Positions 43,112 through 53,092 are shown, counted from the stretch's first letter. The stretch is DNA of 64,000 bases from Verrucomicrobiota bacterium (GCA_963205455.1 CAUJJL010000088.1:46138-110137); one strand, 5' to 3'. A program made the numbers and translations. The notes: generated by a model not told the origin, from the sequence alone.

Positions 43112-43230
43112 GGCCGGTTGGTTATTCTCCCCGGTCTTGATTGAAGGTCAAAACCCATTTGGCGGCTGAAAATTGGGGCTTTACAGGGGTGTCTGGTTTT
43201 ATCTTAGTCCGCCTTCCTCCCGTCAGTACC

Positions 43231-43315
43231 GCTCAGGTGGTGGAATTGGTAGACACACACGTTTGAGGGGCGTGTGCCGAAAGGCGTAAGGGTTCGAGTC
43301 CCTTCCTGAGCACCA
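43231..43315 (+). tRNA. tRNA-Leu (anticodon GAG)
   Basis: An 85-base gene with CCA encoded. The acceptor arms GCTCAGG and CCTGAGC pair fully. The D-arm region is TGGAATTGGTAGACAC, and the anticodon loop TTGAGGG gives GAG at 43265-43267. A long variable arm (class II tRNA) and the T-arm GGTTCGAGTCCC are present. It reads CUC and CUU leucine codons. Confidence 0.96.
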
Positions 43316-43346
43316 ACTGGACACAGGCGAACCCATGGCCTCGCCG

Positions 43347-46004
43347 TCAGTAGGTCAGTGAGATCTCGGCGCCGCCGTTGAATGGCTCGATGACCACGGT
43401 TTCCGAATCGGCTATGAATTTGCCGCCCTCCACCGCGACGGCGCGTCTTTTGCCTGGAAGGGGCAGCCTCAGTTCGACCCGGTGAGGGTGCCGGTTTCCA
43501 TCACAGGTGATACTTGCGCGCACATGATGGCCGTCGGGTGAGGCGTCCACCCGAAAGGAGAGTGGGCCGAAGTACGAAGCGGCGTTCTCTACTTCAATGG
43601 CAGATCCTGGTTCGAGATAAGTACGAAGGATTCCGGTCAGCAACCGGAGCGTGTCACCGCTCTCGAGGTAGAGCATCCAACGCGTTTGCATGAGGAACCA
43701 AGCTTCCTCGTGCGTCTTGTGTTCACTTACGGGGAAAAAGTGCTCGTTGAAGGTGTAGGTTTCCCGGTCGGCGAGCGCGGCCATGGCTCCGTACCAGGAT
43801 TTGAGGAAGGCTTTCGTTTCGCCGCGCTGAAGGTGGACCCAGGGATGACGGCTGTAGTAGGGCTGGCTGAAGGCGACTTCATCGCGCAGCATCAATTCGC
43901 TCTGCGTGGCGAGCAGCTCCGCGGCAAGCGGATCATCGGGAGAAATCACCTCCTGAAACACGAGGTAGAGTGGACCGAGCAACGAGTCTCGCGCGGTGTT
44001 CGTGCCGTGGGTGAACCAACTGCCTCCATCGGCGTGCAACATCACAGGACCGCGATAGTTGGTCCAAGGTGCAGAGACGCGCATCCACGTGCCATCGCCC
44101 AAGGGCACCACGGGCGAGCGCTCGAGTCCGGCAACGAAGGATGCTCGAATGTCCTTCTTCAAAGCATCGGCCTCAAACCGGCATTCGGCCGCCTCGGCGG
44201 GCGCGAGCCCGTCCAGCATTTCAGCGGTGCGCGAGAGTCCGAGGTAGGCGTAGCCGTTGAGCATGTAGGAGCGATACGGATCATCGGGATCCGCCGTTTT
44301 CCCATCGAGCATTCCGTATCCATTGCCCTTCAGATCCGGTTGCAGATTTCTTCGGCGCCAATCGCGCAGGAAATGCCAGGCCCGGGTGACGTTAGGATGA
44401 ACGCGGCGCAGCCAGGTGTTGTCGCGGGTGTAGCGGTAGTGCTCACCCATTGTCCAAAGCACGGCGCCCGTTTCGAGCATGTAGCCGTTGAAATTCTGCA
44501 TGAAACCGTTGTCGTGCTGTTTCTCCAGGAAGAAATCGATGGCGCGCGCAGCGGTAGTGTGCCAGCCCATGCTGTCCATGAACTGGATGATCGGGGCGCT
44601 CTCAGAACCGATCGCGGTGTAGATCCCGATTGCCGGCAGCAACGCGCCATCAGGCTCGCGTCCGTAAGAGATCAAATCAAGATGAAGCAGTCCCGCACGG
44701 ACCATGTCCTGCACGCGCGATTCCGGAAGGTTCACCTGTGCGGCGGTGGCAAGCTTGGCCCGCCAGAACGCCCGACATTCCTCCAGGCGCCTGTCGAAAG
44801 ATTGGACGGCCAGTGCCTCCGCCCGGTCGCGACTCACCGGACGGTGGGGAAGGACAAATTCAAATACTGCCTCTTTTCCAGGTTGGAGCATCAGCGAAAC
44901 TTCCGCGGCGGGCAGGGGCGCGCCGTTCAGTCGACTCACCGTGAATACACGTCCGGACGACACAAACGCGGCAAACCCGCTGGCGGCATCGAAGGTCCAC
45001 TCGGGGAGCTTTGGCGAAACAGGCGTGGCGAGTGCCGGAACCGCGGTGCGAAAGAACGCGTGGCGCGGAACATCGCTGCGATTGCTCGCCCTGATTCGTG
45101 CATGCAGCACCACCTCCTCGGACGGATTAGCTTCTCCGACGGCACGTCGCTTCTCCTCCTCCGCCTGCACCGGTGTGAACATGTGTCCGTGGCCGTGCGC
45201 ATCGGCGACCATGAAGTCCGTCCCGCGCAGGGTATCCGCGGTCAGCGGGGAACGTTCGGGCGATGTGAAGAGGGTCAGTTCATAGTGGATGGGGCCGTCG
45301 TCGATTTGTCCACGAAGGATGGGCAGATCACCGTCGTCGAGGTATCGATGGGTCGCATCCTGTGCTCCCCAGCCCCGGCCGCATTCGAAGGCATAGGTTG
45401 CGGGCTGCGATGGCATTTCAGGTATGCGCACATCGTAGCCTGCGTTCTTCGGCTGGAGGGTTTCCACGCGCGGATCGACACGAAACAGACGCATGTCGCG
45501 ACTTAGCCCGAGCCAGGTTGCCGCCGTCATGCTTCTGGTGTCTGCGGCTGTGGTTGCGAAACTGGTTTCGGGAGCGATCGCGATCTTCTGCAGAGCAGTC
45601 CTACGGGAGCCGGACCGGATTGTGGCAACGATTCTATCGTAGCTGCGAGTGTCGTTTCCCGAAGTAACGACGATGCCTTCCTCTGGCAGAAAAATGGGGA
45701 AGCCTGAGCTTACGTCGCCGAGCCGAAATGCAAAGCCGCGCGGCGAGGTGGAGACGGTCACCAGAGTTGGCAGCGCGCCTTCCGGTTGGCTTGATTCAAT
45801 GGACAGATCGAGGCGGCTTCCGTCATGCTCTGGATCGAGCGCAAAACCGCCGTCTGTTTTGAGTGCCGGATTGGAGTGCATCACTTTACCGCGGTCGACC
45901 TGAATTTTCCCGTTTGCTGCGGCAGAATCCCAGAGGATCGAAACGGAAGTCACGGCGGAGAAAACGCAAGCGGGAGCAAGCAGGCACAGGGCGATCGTGC
46001 GCAT
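43347..46004 (-). CDS. Secreted six-hairpin glycosidase-like protein
   Basis: A protein of 885 residues from the ATG at 46004, with a signal peptide (RTIALCLLAPACVFSAVTS). An N-terminal beta-sandwich region (about 20-430) precedes an (alpha/alpha)6-barrel-like domain (about 450-780). The barrel shows repeated helical and loop patterns (DMVRAGLLHLDLISYG, PIIQFMDSMGWHTTAARAIDFFLEKQHDNGFMQNFNGYMLETGAVLWTMGEHYRYTRD, HPNVTRAWHFLRDWRR). A C-terminal beta domain follows. The layout is that of GH families such as rhamnosidases or GH94/GH127-like enzymes, but I cannot name the family or substrate. It is divergent from another protein of similar architecture with 117 bp between. Confidence 0.78.
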   Translation of the reverse strand: MRTIALCLLAPACVFSAVTSVSILWDSAAANGKIQVDRGKVMHSNPALKTDGGFALDPEHDGSRLDLSIESSQPEGALPTLVTVSTSPRGFAFRLGDVSSGFPIFLPEEGIVVTSGNDTRSYDRIVATIRSGSRRTALQKIAIAPETSFATTAADTRSMTAATWLGLSRDMRLFRVDPRVETLQPKNAGYDVRIPEMPSQPATYAFECGRGWGAQDATHRYLDDGDLPILRGQIDDGPIHYELTLFTSPERSPLTADTLRGTDFMVADAHGHGHMFTPVQAEEEKRRAVGEANPSEEVVLHARIRASNRSDVPRHAFFRTAVPALATPVSPKLPEWTFDAASGFAAFVSSGRVFTVSRLNGAPLPAAEVSLMLQPGKEAVFEFVLPHRPVSRDRAEALAVQSFDRRLEECRAFWRAKLATAAQVNLPESRVQDMVRAGLLHLDLISYGREPDGALLPAIGIYTAIGSESAPIIQFMDSMGWHTTAARAIDFFLEKQHDNGFMQNFNGYMLETGAVLWTMGEHYRYTRDNTWLRRVHPNVTRAWHFLRDWRRRNLQPDLKGNGYGMLDGKTADPDDPYRSYMLNGYAYLGLSRTAEMLDGLAPAEAAECRFEADALKKDIRASFVAGLERSPVVPLGDGTWMRVSAPWTNYRGPVMLHADGGSWFTHGTNTARDSLLGPLYLVFQEVISPDDPLAAELLATQSELMLRDEVAFSQPYYSRHPWVHLQRGETKAFLKSWYGAMAALADRETYTFNEHFFPVSEHKTHEEAWFLMQTRWMLYLESGDTLRLLTGILRTYLEPGSAIEVENAASYFGPLSFRVDASPDGHHVRASITCDGNRHPHRVELRLPLPGKRRAVAVEGGKFIADSETVVIEPFNGGAEISLTY

Positions 46005-46121
46005 TACGCACCAATGCAGCCCGCGCGCGGCTCGAGTTGTTTCAGCCAGGAGAAACTGAAAGTAGTGGAACTGCTTATTTTCAGTTGTCATCGATTCAGG
46101 CGTTCAAACCCTCTCCGGCCC

Positions 46122-48314
46122 ATGGCACCTCGTTACTTGATTTCCGCATTGGCTGTGAGTGTTTTTTCCTGCGCATGGGGGGCTGAAGCGACGCCCCGCG
46201 TGGACTTCGGATATGCCTTTGGAACGCCTCACCGGATAACCGTGGCTCCGCCCGACAGCGGGGACAAGACGCTTGTGGACTGTGAGCCTGGGAAAATAAC
46301 GCTTTCATGGAGCAACGACACGCTGATGAGCTTTCCCGTGGCGAACTTTTTTGGTCCGCAGACACAGTGGAAGCTCGTGTTTCAGCCGGTGATCGACGGA
46401 CAGAAGGCTGAAAAATCGTCGTGGAGTCGCGTTGATGGATGGCTGCCGGGACTCAGGGCGGAGTTTTCTCATACCTCAGTGCAGACGATTCTCGAGGTGC
46501 TCGGCGGGCAGAGGGGGACGATTCTTCGGGTGACGTTTACCAATCAGGACACTCAGGCGTCGCATCGCGCTGCGGTGGATTGCGGAGTGCCTGGCAACTG
46601 GCGCGGAGTCATGCCCGGGTTTGTCGATCCCGGACTCGTCGAAAACGCGCGTGATGCCCTCATCGCCGGATGGATGGCGCGTGCCGATCGTGTGTTGGTT
46701 GCGGCGGTTGGAGGTGACGAGTATCCGCTGGCTGCGAATGTTCTGTCGCCGACGATCACACTGCGGCCGGGTGAATCCCGGGTCATCTGGTTTGTGCGGC
46801 CGTATCGCAGCTATGAATCGATGCTGCCTGAGTTGCGTCGTCGCGATTGGGCGATGGAATTTGAGGAGGCCAAGACGGTGTGGGAAAAACTGATCGGCCG
46901 TGCGGCCCGCATCCAGTTGGCCGATGAAGGCGTGCGGCGGGCCTATTACGCCGGACTCGCGGACATCTTCATCATGCGGGAACCCCTGCCCGGCGAATAC
47001 ATTGGCACGCTTGCGGGCACGGAACTTTATCGATCAACGAATCCGGTCGAACCGGCCATTGCGGGTATCTGCCTTGATCAGGCTGGGCTTTCGATGGAGG
47101 CGGCGGACGGATACCGGATCGCGCTTGATCTTCAGAATTTTGACGGCTGCTGGTCTGCTTCCAACGGGTGGGTGCGCACCGGGTGGATGGCTTCGGGATT
47201 CAAGAGCTGGTTCATCATGGAGCACTATCGGATGACCCAGGACCGTGGCTACCTGGAGACTGCGTTTCCGAAGATGCTGGCGAGCTCACGCTGGCAGGAA
47301 CATGCGCGTCGCCGGACGCGGCAGCTCGTGGACGGGAAGAAACCGGTGAACTATGGATTGCTGCCGCGGGGAATGGGAGATGGAGGGCTCAAGAATGACG
47401 ACAGTTTTTACGGAGTGTACATCCCTCACAACATCTGGGCTGTTTACGCGGATGCCCTGACCGTTGAGGCGGCGAAGATACTCGGAAGATCCGAGGAGGA
47501 GGCTGAAATCCGGGCCAATCATGAAGTCGCACGCCGGGACCTCATCGATACGATCCGTCGTGGAGCCATCGAAGAAGATGGCTACAAGTGGATACCGGCC
47601 ACTGCCGGCAAGACGAGCGGCAGTCGCTGGGGTGCGCTCTATTCGGCATTTCCCACACGTCTGCTGGCTGCCGACGACCCGCTTGTCACGGGATCAATCC
47701 GAAAGATGGAGTCGAAGATCAGTCCCGGTGGCATTCCGATTCATCTTGGCTGGATGGAAGATGGACTCTGGGTCGCGATCAGTCTGGACAATCTGGCGGA
47801 GACTCTCCTGTTGCGTGGCGACGGTGATGCAGCCGCCCGCTACCTCTATGCGGCGCTCAATCACGGCACGCCGCTCTACACCTGGTGTGAGGAGCGCAGT
47901 CCCGAGCCCGGTGCGGCCAAGGCGATTGGTGATCGCCAGCACTTGTGGACACCGATTTCCGTGGTGCGACTGATCCGGGACTGCCTGCTTTTTGAGGATG
48001 GTGACACGCTTCATCTTGGGCGAGGGGTGGATCGCTCGTGGCTCAAGCGCGGGCCCGTGGGAGGCACGGGTTTGAAATCCCATTTTGGCACGGTCAACTA
48101 TTCGCTCACCCAGGGAGCGGACGGGCGCATTTCTGGAACCGTGGCGCTCGCAGGCGGAAAACTTCCAGGATCCCTGAGGGTGCACGTGCGCCTTCCGGAT
48201 GGGCGCAAGATCGCTTCCGTGAATGATCCGAATGCCCGGATCATGGAAGGTGGCGAGGCGATTGAATGGGCGAATCCCAAGGCAAAGCTCACATTCGTCG
48301 CGACGACGCGCTAG
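46122..48314 (+). CDS. Secreted six-hairpin glycosidase-like protein (divergent partner)
   Basis: A protein of 730 residues from the ATG at 46122; the frame is open upstream, but the signal peptide MAPRYLISALAVSVFSCAWGAEA fixes the start. A beta-rich N-terminal region (about 25-240) is followed by an (alpha/alpha)6-type barrel (about 255-620: VRRAYYAGLADIFIMREPLPGEYIGTLAGTELYRSTNPVEPAIAGICLDQAG, FDGCWSASNGWVRTGWMASGFKSWFIMEHYRMTQD) and a C-terminal beta domain. It shares architecture, not close sequence, with the divergent neighbour, so both may degrade the same exported glycan. The family is not identified. Confidence 0.8.
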   Translation: MAPRYLISALAVSVFSCAWGAEATPRVDFGYAFGTPHRITVAPPDSGDKTLVDCEPGKITLSWSNDTLMSFPVANFFGPQTQWKLVFQPVIDGQKAEKSSWSRVDGWLPGLRAEFSHTSVQTILEVLGGQRGTILRVTFTNQDTQASHRAAVDCGVPGNWRGVMPGFVDPGLVENARDALIAGWMARADRVLVAAVGGDEYPLAANVLSPTITLRPGESRVIWFVRPYRSYESMLPELRRRDWAMEFEEAKTVWEKLIGRAARIQLADEGVRRAYYAGLADIFIMREPLPGEYIGTLAGTELYRSTNPVEPAIAGICLDQAGLSMEAADGYRIALDLQNFDGCWSASNGWVRTGWMASGFKSWFIMEHYRMTQDRGYLETAFPKMLASSRWQEHARRRTRQLVDGKKPVNYGLLPRGMGDGGLKNDDSFYGVYIPHNIWAVYADALTVEAAKILGRSEEEAEIRANHEVARRDLIDTIRRGAIEEDGYKWIPATAGKTSGSRWGALYSAFPTRLLAADDPLVTGSIRKMESKISPGGIPIHLGWMEDGLWVAISLDNLAETLLLRGDGDAAARYLYAALNHGTPLYTWCEERSPEPGAAKAIGDRQHLWTPISVVRLIRDCLLFEDGDTLHLGRGVDRSWLKRGPVGGTGLKSHFGTVNYSLTQGADGRISGTVALAGGKLPGSLRVHVRLPDGRKIASVNDPNARIMEGGEAIEWANPKAKLTFVATTR

Positions 48315-48582
48315 GTTGATTCTTGATCCGAAAGGTGCTGGCAACCGGTCACTGGGCCGGGGGCTTGTGTCTGGGTAAAAGGACGGCGCGACTTTTTCTT
48401 TGTCGCAGCAAAGGGCTTGTTCGAGGCGGACAAGCCCTGGCCAACTCCGGGCTTGCGTTGTAGGATCGTGGCAGGCGTTAATCTCCGGCTGCCATGATCG
48501 GCGCCATCTCCGCTAACCCCTGCCTTGCAAGATAGAGCCTTTTGAATTTTCATTACTGGTTAAATCCGAACTCCGCTGTCAC
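48315..48582. other. Intergenic region before the DoxX gene
   Basis: No gene was seen here. It contains an 8-bp inverted repeat GGGCTTGT (48413-48420) / ACAAGCCC (48430-48437) with a 9-base loop, and GGGCTTG recurs twice more nearby as direct copies. It probably ends the glycosidase transcript and carries the next promoter; no clear promoter hexamers were found. Confidence 0.35.
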
Positions 48583-49050
48583 ATGTCCAACCCGTCTGAA
48601 TCCTCCCCGTCTGCCACATGCTGTGCCTCTTCAAATGCCACGGCGGCTTTTCTGATTCTGCGCCTCTTTCTTGGATTGAGGGCATTTCTCTCCGGACTGG
48701 AGAAGTTTGAGTCAGGCGGCACGTATTCATTCGAGAATTACGGAAAGACGATGGCGCGCATTGCCAACGGCATCACGGGCGCGTCCTTTCTTCCTTCATG
48801 GGCGACCAAGGCGTTTGCATTGCCGCTCGGCTACATTTTCCTCGCACTGGGCATCATGCTCCTTTTGGGAATCAAGACACGGTGCGCGCTCATCCTCCTT
48901 GCGCTTGTGTGGGTGGGGCTTGGATTCGGCCTGATGGCGGTCCAGTCCGACGAAGGAGCTGTTTGGATCGGTACCTACGTCGGTCTGACAGTGGGTGCCC
49001 TTCTGCTGGTGCGGCACAACCGGTTTGCCCTGCTGCCGGATCGTTCCTAA
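48583..49050 (+). CDS. DoxX-family membrane protein
   Basis: A protein of 155 residues with four hydrophobic segments (FLILRLFLGLRAFLSGLEKF, FALPLGYIFLALGIMLLLGI, CALILLALVWVGLGFGLM, GTYVGLTVGALLLV), the pattern of DoxX/DoxD-like proteins. The N-terminus is Ser/Cys/Ala-rich. DoxX proteins are linked to thiosulfate:quinone oxidoreductase or to redox membrane complexes in various bacteria; the role here is unclear. It lies 28 bp before the Tat-exported oxidoreductase and is probably cotranscribed with it. Confidence 0.82.
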   Translation: MSNPSESSPSATCCASSNATAAFLILRLFLGLRAFLSGLEKFESGGTYSFENYGKTMARIANGITGASFLPSWATKAFALPLGYIFLALGIMLLLGIKTRCALILLALVWVGLGFGLMAVQSDEGAVWIGTYVGLTVGALLLVRHNRFALLPDRS

Positions 49051-49078
49051 AGTCATCCAACTCTACCGAGACTTCAGA

Positions 49079-50485
49079 ATGAGTGAGTCCACCACGCAAT
49101 CGTCCGTCACTCGCCGGTCTTTTCTTACCTCCGGAACCCGGCTGGGTGCCGTTGTGCTTGCCTCTCCTTACCTTGCCAATGCTCAGGCGCCGGCAGGCAG
49201 TGGTGGAACGCAGGCATTGAATGTCGGCATCATTGGCACGGGTGCACAGGGGCGCGTCCTGCTGAATGCCGCGCTCAAGATTCCCGATATCCGATTCAAG
49301 GCTGTTTGTGACATCTGGAACGAGAACCGGACCTATGGGGAGCGTCTGCTGAAGAAATTCGGACACGACGTTAAGCCGTTTGAGGACTATCGCGAGATGC
49401 TCTCGTCGGTACCTGAATTGGATGCCGTCATCGTTGCCACGCCTGACTGGTACCACGCCGAGCATACGAATGCCGCGTTGAAGGCGGGAAAGCATGTCTA
49501 CTGCGAGAAGTTGATGTCCAATACGATCGAGGGGGCGCGTTCGATGGTGAAAACGGCGCGCGAGACGGGTAAACTCCTGCAGATCGGACATCAGCGCAGG
49601 AGCAATCCCCGCTACCTTTACGCCAGAGATCAACTTGTCCGCCATTTCAAGATCCTCGGACGGATCACGAACATCAATGCGCTGTGGAATCGCGCAGTGA
49701 GTGACGACCTTACATGGACAGCGCGGAATGAAATACCGAAGGCGACGCTGGAAAAATATGGGTACGATGACATGCACCAGTTTCGCAACTGGCGCTGGTT
49801 CAAGAAATATTCTGGCGGCCCCATTTCGGACCTTGGAGCGCACCAGATCGATGTCTTCAACTGGATGTTGGGTACAAATCCGGTGAACGTGATGGCGGGT
49901 GGGGGAGTCGACTACTATAAGAACCATGAATGGTACGACAACGTCATGGCGATCTATGAGTTCCACACTTCCGCAGGGCCGGTCCGTGCCTTCTATGAGG
50001 TGCTGACAACCACGAGTGCAGGAGGTGGCTACCATGAAAGTTTCATGGGAGACGACGGCACGCTCAAGATGTCGGAAAACCCCAAGTATACGAAGGTCTA
50101 TCGTGAAGCGCGCGCTCCCGAGTGGGATCATTTTGTAAAGGAAGGGGTTCTCACAAAACCAGGCGCGGGTGAGGAGGGTGCCGCGGCCCCAAGTCTTCCT
50201 TGGGAAAAGGAGTTCAAGCCCAAGTTCACGCTCGCTCCTCCCCGGGCTTCCGTGGTCGATGTCCGTGAAACCGCGGCTCTCTCCGCGTGGAATATCCCTG
50301 TCGTGCTCGACAAGGCGATTCACCAGCCCCATCTGGAGAACTTTTTCGATGCCATCCGCAAAGGGACTCCGCTTACCTGCCCGGGTGAACAAGGGCTCGC
50401 ATCTGCTGTCACAGTGCTGAAGGTCAATGAAGCGGTCCAAGCGCGCAAGATGCTCACCATGAAGCCGGATGACTTCATCGTCTAG
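49079..50485 (+). CDS. Tat-exported Gfo/Idh/MocA-family oxidoreductase
   Basis: A protein of 468 residues from the ATG at 49079. A twin-arginine signal (VTRRSFLTSGTRLGAVVLASPYLANAQA) shows export of the folded, cofactor-loaded enzyme. The Rossmann domain has VGIIGTGAQGRVLLNAAL, and the active-site motif YCEKLMSNTIEGA holds the catalytic Lys. The C-terminal domain follows from about residue 170 (HQRRSNPRYLYARDQL ... GGPISDLGAHQIDVFNWML). Enzymes of this secreted type are abundant in PVC/Bacteroidetes sugar catabolism loci and often act on glycoside 3-keto chemistry or N-acetylhexosamines. The substrate here is not determinable. Confidence 0.9.
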   Translation: MSESTTQSSVTRRSFLTSGTRLGAVVLASPYLANAQAPAGSGGTQALNVGIIGTGAQGRVLLNAALKIPDIRFKAVCDIWNENRTYGERLLKKFGHDVKPFEDYREMLSSVPELDAVIVATPDWYHAEHTNAALKAGKHVYCEKLMSNTIEGARSMVKTARETGKLLQIGHQRRSNPRYLYARDQLVRHFKILGRITNINALWNRAVSDDLTWTARNEIPKATLEKYGYDDMHQFRNWRWFKKYSGGPISDLGAHQIDVFNWMLGTNPVNVMAGGGVDYYKNHEWYDNVMAIYEFHTSAGPVRAFYEVLTTTSAGGGYHESFMGDDGTLKMSENPKYTKVYREARAPEWDHFVKEGVLTKPGAGEEGAAAPSLPWEKEFKPKFTLAPPRASVVDVRETAALSAWNIPVVLDKAIHQPHLENFFDAIRKGTPLTCPGEQGLASAVTVLKVNEAVQARKMLTMKPDDFIV

Positions 50486-50524
50486 CGCGTGCCTATCTAC
50501 CCAAGGAATTCGAAACGTTTTTGT

Positions 50525-51181
50525 ATGCTCACACGACTCGTTCTCACCACTCTCACCGTAGGTGCCCTCACTGCGGTCGTCCATGCTCAGGACAAGGTTC
50601 CCCTGGCCCTTGACCTGCCAAAGCCCCTTTTTGTGGGGACGCCCCGGCCGATTTCCCTGCCCAACCTTGAGAAACCACGCACCGGCCCTCGTCCGGCGCT
50701 GATGGTTCCTTCAGGCACCACCCTCATTTCCAAGGGCAAACCCGTCACCTCATCCGACACCTTTCCGGTGATCGGTGAACTCAACTACGTCACGGATGGT
50801 GAAAAGAGTGGCGCCGATGGCACGTTCGTCGAGCTTGGACCCGGCGTGCAATGGGTTCAGATCGATCTTGGAAGCGTTTCCACGATCGAGGCGATTCTGG
50901 TGTGGCACTATCACTCCCAGGCTCGTGTCTACTACGATGTCGTCGTGCAGGTATCCGATGATCCGGAATTCAAGAAAGGCGTCACCACGCTCTTCAACAA
51001 CGACGACGATGACTCCTCCAAACTCGGCAAGGGCAAAGATCTCGCCTACATTGAGACGAATGAAGGTCGGTTGATTGACGGCAAGGGGACGAAAGGCCGG
51101 TACGTACGCCTGAGTTCGGCGGGAAATACGACGGACGAACTCAACCACTACGTGGAGGTCGAGGTCTTTGGTAAACAGTAG
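50525..51181 (+). CDS. Secreted discoidin-like (F5/8C) carbohydrate-binding protein
   Basis: A protein of 218 residues from the ATG at 50525 with a signal peptide (MLTRLVLTTLTVGALTAVVHAQ). After a Pro-rich stretch, the remaining domain (about 65-218) has the discoidin/F5-8C pattern. It shows PVTSSDTFPVIGELNYVTDGEKSG, then GVQWVQIDLGSVSTIEAILVWHYHSQARVYYDVVVQVSDDPEF and KGRYVRLSSAG. It lies 39 bp after the Tat oxidoreductase and probably shares its transcript, so it may recruit or present the same sugar substrate. A terminator-like hairpin follows. Confidence 0.82.
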   Translation: MLTRLVLTTLTVGALTAVVHAQDKVPLALDLPKPLFVGTPRPISLPNLEKPRTGPRPALMVPSGTTLISKGKPVTSSDTFPVIGELNYVTDGEKSGADGTFVELGPGVQWVQIDLGSVSTIEAILVWHYHSQARVYYDVVVQVSDDPEFKKGVTTLFNNDDDDSSKLGKGKDLAYIETNEGRLIDGKGTKGRYVRLSSAGNTTDELNHYVEVEVFGKQ

Positions 51182-51214
51182 GGCTGGGCAGACTGTTTAC
51201 GGATTGAATCGCGG

Positions 51215-51244
51215 GGCGCATGAAAATGCGCCTTGCCGCTTTTT
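51215..51244 (+). terminator. Possible intrinsic terminator after the discoidin gene
   Basis: A 7-bp stem GGCGCAT/ATGCGCC with a GAAA tetraloop lies at 51215-51232. A TTTTT run follows only at 51240-51244, so the U-tract is displaced by 7 bases. Confidence 0.6.
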
Positions 51245-51409
51245 AAAGGTCTGATCATCGTCGCGCCGTTTTCTGATTGTTCCTCGTTTCCACGCGTCCA
51301 GCTGTCTGCGGAACCTTCAATGCCGCATTCATCACGTCACTTGGCGATTCATTCGATCCCAAGCCGTGTGTGGGTACTCATTAGCCTCGCAACACGTTAA
51401 AATCAAAGA

Positions 51410-53029
51410 ATGAGCTCAAATGATCACAGCGGCGGAGCCATCGCTCCGAACGCCAAACGCCTCCTATGGGCCGGCTTCATGGCAATCCTTGCGGCTGGTG
51501 TCGGTTTCGCAATCCGCGGCGGCATCTTCGACAACTGGGGGACCGAGTACGGTTTCACCGCCGCGCAGATCGGTGCCATCGGTGGCGCCGGTTTTTCCGG
51601 TTTCTGTTTTGGCATCATCATTGGTGGACTGATCTGCGATCGGATCGGGTATGGAAAGCTGGTCGGACTCGCCTTCATCCTCCACGTCCTGTCGGCCGTT
51701 GTCACCTTCATGGCAGATGGGTCCGGTGCCTATAACAGCCTGTACTGGGGCATGTTCATATTTGCCTACGCAAACGGCACGTTGGAGGCCGTGGCCAATC
51801 CTCTGGTTGCCACGCTCTTCCCTGCGGCGCGCACGCACTTCCTAAACATCCTGCATGCAAGCTGGCCGGCTGGTCTTGTCCTGGGCGGCATCTGCGGGTG
51901 GATCCTCGACGACCGATTCCAGATTCCGTGGAAATGGCAGCTCTCGATCTATCTGATTCCAACCGTGGCCTACGGGCTCATGTTCCTTGGCCAGCACATG
52001 CCCAAGTCGGAGGCATCCGCCAAGGGTCTCAAGCTGGGCGGCATGCTGAAGGATGTGGGCATACTAGGATCGGCAGTGATCGCCCTGTTCATCTGGCTTT
52101 TCTCGAAGGATGCACTCGGACCCATGCTCGGCGGATTGACTGGGGTTGCATTTTTCACCGGACCCTCCTGGGGCTGGGTCGCGATGGCAATCGGAGTTGT
52201 GGTATTTTTTGCCTTCAGCGGAGCGAGTGGTTGGGCCCTGGGCTCGGGACTCCTTTTCATTCTATTCATTGCGCACATCCTGTTGGGTGCCGTTGAACTG
52301 GGTACCGATGGCTGGATTCAAAACATCACCGGTAACATCCTGAATTCGGAGCAGGGCAAGATCCTCTTCGTCTTCACCTCGATGACGATGTTCGTCCTTC
52401 GATTCTGTGCGGATTTCATCGAGCGGAAGCTGGGTCTGTCTCCCGTCGGCATCCTGCTCGTGTGCGCGGCGCTGGGCTGCCTGGGCCTGAATCTGACCTC
52501 CGGAATCGCCACCTTTGGCGGCGCCATCCTTGCCCTCTCGGTCTATGGCGTGGGCAAGACATTCCTGTGGCCAACAATGCTGGCAGTGGCATCCGACCGG
52601 TTTCCGCGCACAGGCGCGGTTGCGATCTCCATCATGGGAGGGCTGGGCATGATGTCCGCCGGCCTGGTGGGTTCCACCGGTTTGGGCTATGCGAAGGATC
52701 GTTTTGCCGGCGAAGAGCTCCAGAAGGACAATCCCGCGGTTTACTCAGAGTACAAGGCCGCGACCCCCAGCAAGTTCCTCTTCTTCTCGGAAACCCATGG
52801 GTTGGATGGCAAGAAACTCGGGGAAGCGAAGGCCGCCATCGCTGCGCAGACGGCAACGGACGCCCAAAAGGCGGTTCACCGTGCGGACACCAAGGGCGAC
52901 CGTCGCACCTTGGTCGCCGATTCCTTCCTTCCTGGAATGATGGCTGCGATCTACCTGTGCCTGCTGATCTACTTCAAGTCCAAGGGAGGGTATCGTCCTG
53001 TGACGCTTGCCGAGTCCAACTCCTCCTGA
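51410..53029 (+). CDS. MFS transporter (sugar-type)
   Basis: A membrane transporter of 539 residues, with about 12 main hydrophobic segments plus extra ones in the middle. It has an MFS loop motif after helix 2 ([18 protein letters not shown]), and a long soluble insert near the C-terminus (about 445-515: [29 protein letters not shown] ... [17 protein letters not shown]). Placement after secreted sugar-acting proteins suggests uptake of a sugar or its derivative, similar to FucP/NHS-like permeases. The substrate is not identifiable. Confidence 0.88.
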   Translation: MSSNDHSGGAIAPNAKRLLWAGFMAILAAGVGFAIRGGIFDNWGTEYGFTAAQIGAIGGAGFSGFCFGIIIGGLICDRIGYGKLVGLAFILHVLSAVVTFMADGSGAYNSLYWGMFIFAYANGTLEAVANPLVATLFPAARTHFLNILHASWPAGLVLGGICGWILDDRFQIPWKWQLSIYLIPTVAYGLMFLGQHMPKSEASAKGLKLGGMLKDVGILGSAVIALFIWLFSKDALGPMLGGLTGVAFFTGPSWGWVAMAIGVVVFFAFSGASGWALGSGLLFILFIAHILLGAVELGTDGWIQNITGNILNSEQGKILFVFTSMTMFVLRFCADFIERKLGLSPVGILLVCAALGCLGLNLTSGIATFGGAILALSVYGVGKTFLWPTMLAVASDRFPRTGAVAISIMGGLGMMSAGLVGSTGLGYAKDRFAGEELQKDNPAVYSEYKAATPSKFLFFSETHGLDGKKLGEAKAAIAAQTATDAQKAVHRADTKGDRRTLVADSFLPGMMAAIYLCLLIYFKSKGGYRPVTLAESNSS

Positions 53030-53060
53030 GTTTGGGCCGTTTGGCATAATTTACCCTTCG

Positions 53061-53092
53061 CAAGGGCCGCATCCCCGGGGATGCGGCCCTTG
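53061..53092. terminator. Perfect 32-bp palindrome after the MFS gene
   Basis: Arms of 16 bases (53061-53076 and 53077-53092) are exactly complementary with no spacer; an RNA hairpin would close with a CCGG or larger loop. Only TTGTTG follows, not a U-tract, so it may be an intrinsic-like or Rho-assisted terminator, or a protein-binding palindrome. Confidence 0.6.

Noticed and set aside
43686..45506. 606-codon plus-strand open frame
   Set aside because: It lies entirely antisense to the secreted six-hairpin protein. Its sequence is Arg/Gly/Val/His-rich with no domain pattern, which fits a shadow frame of a GC-rich gene.
48890..50584. 564-codon minus-strand open frame
   Set aside because: It is antisense to DoxX, the Tat oxidoreductase and the start of the discoidin gene, all of which have clear motifs. 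The antisense product has none.
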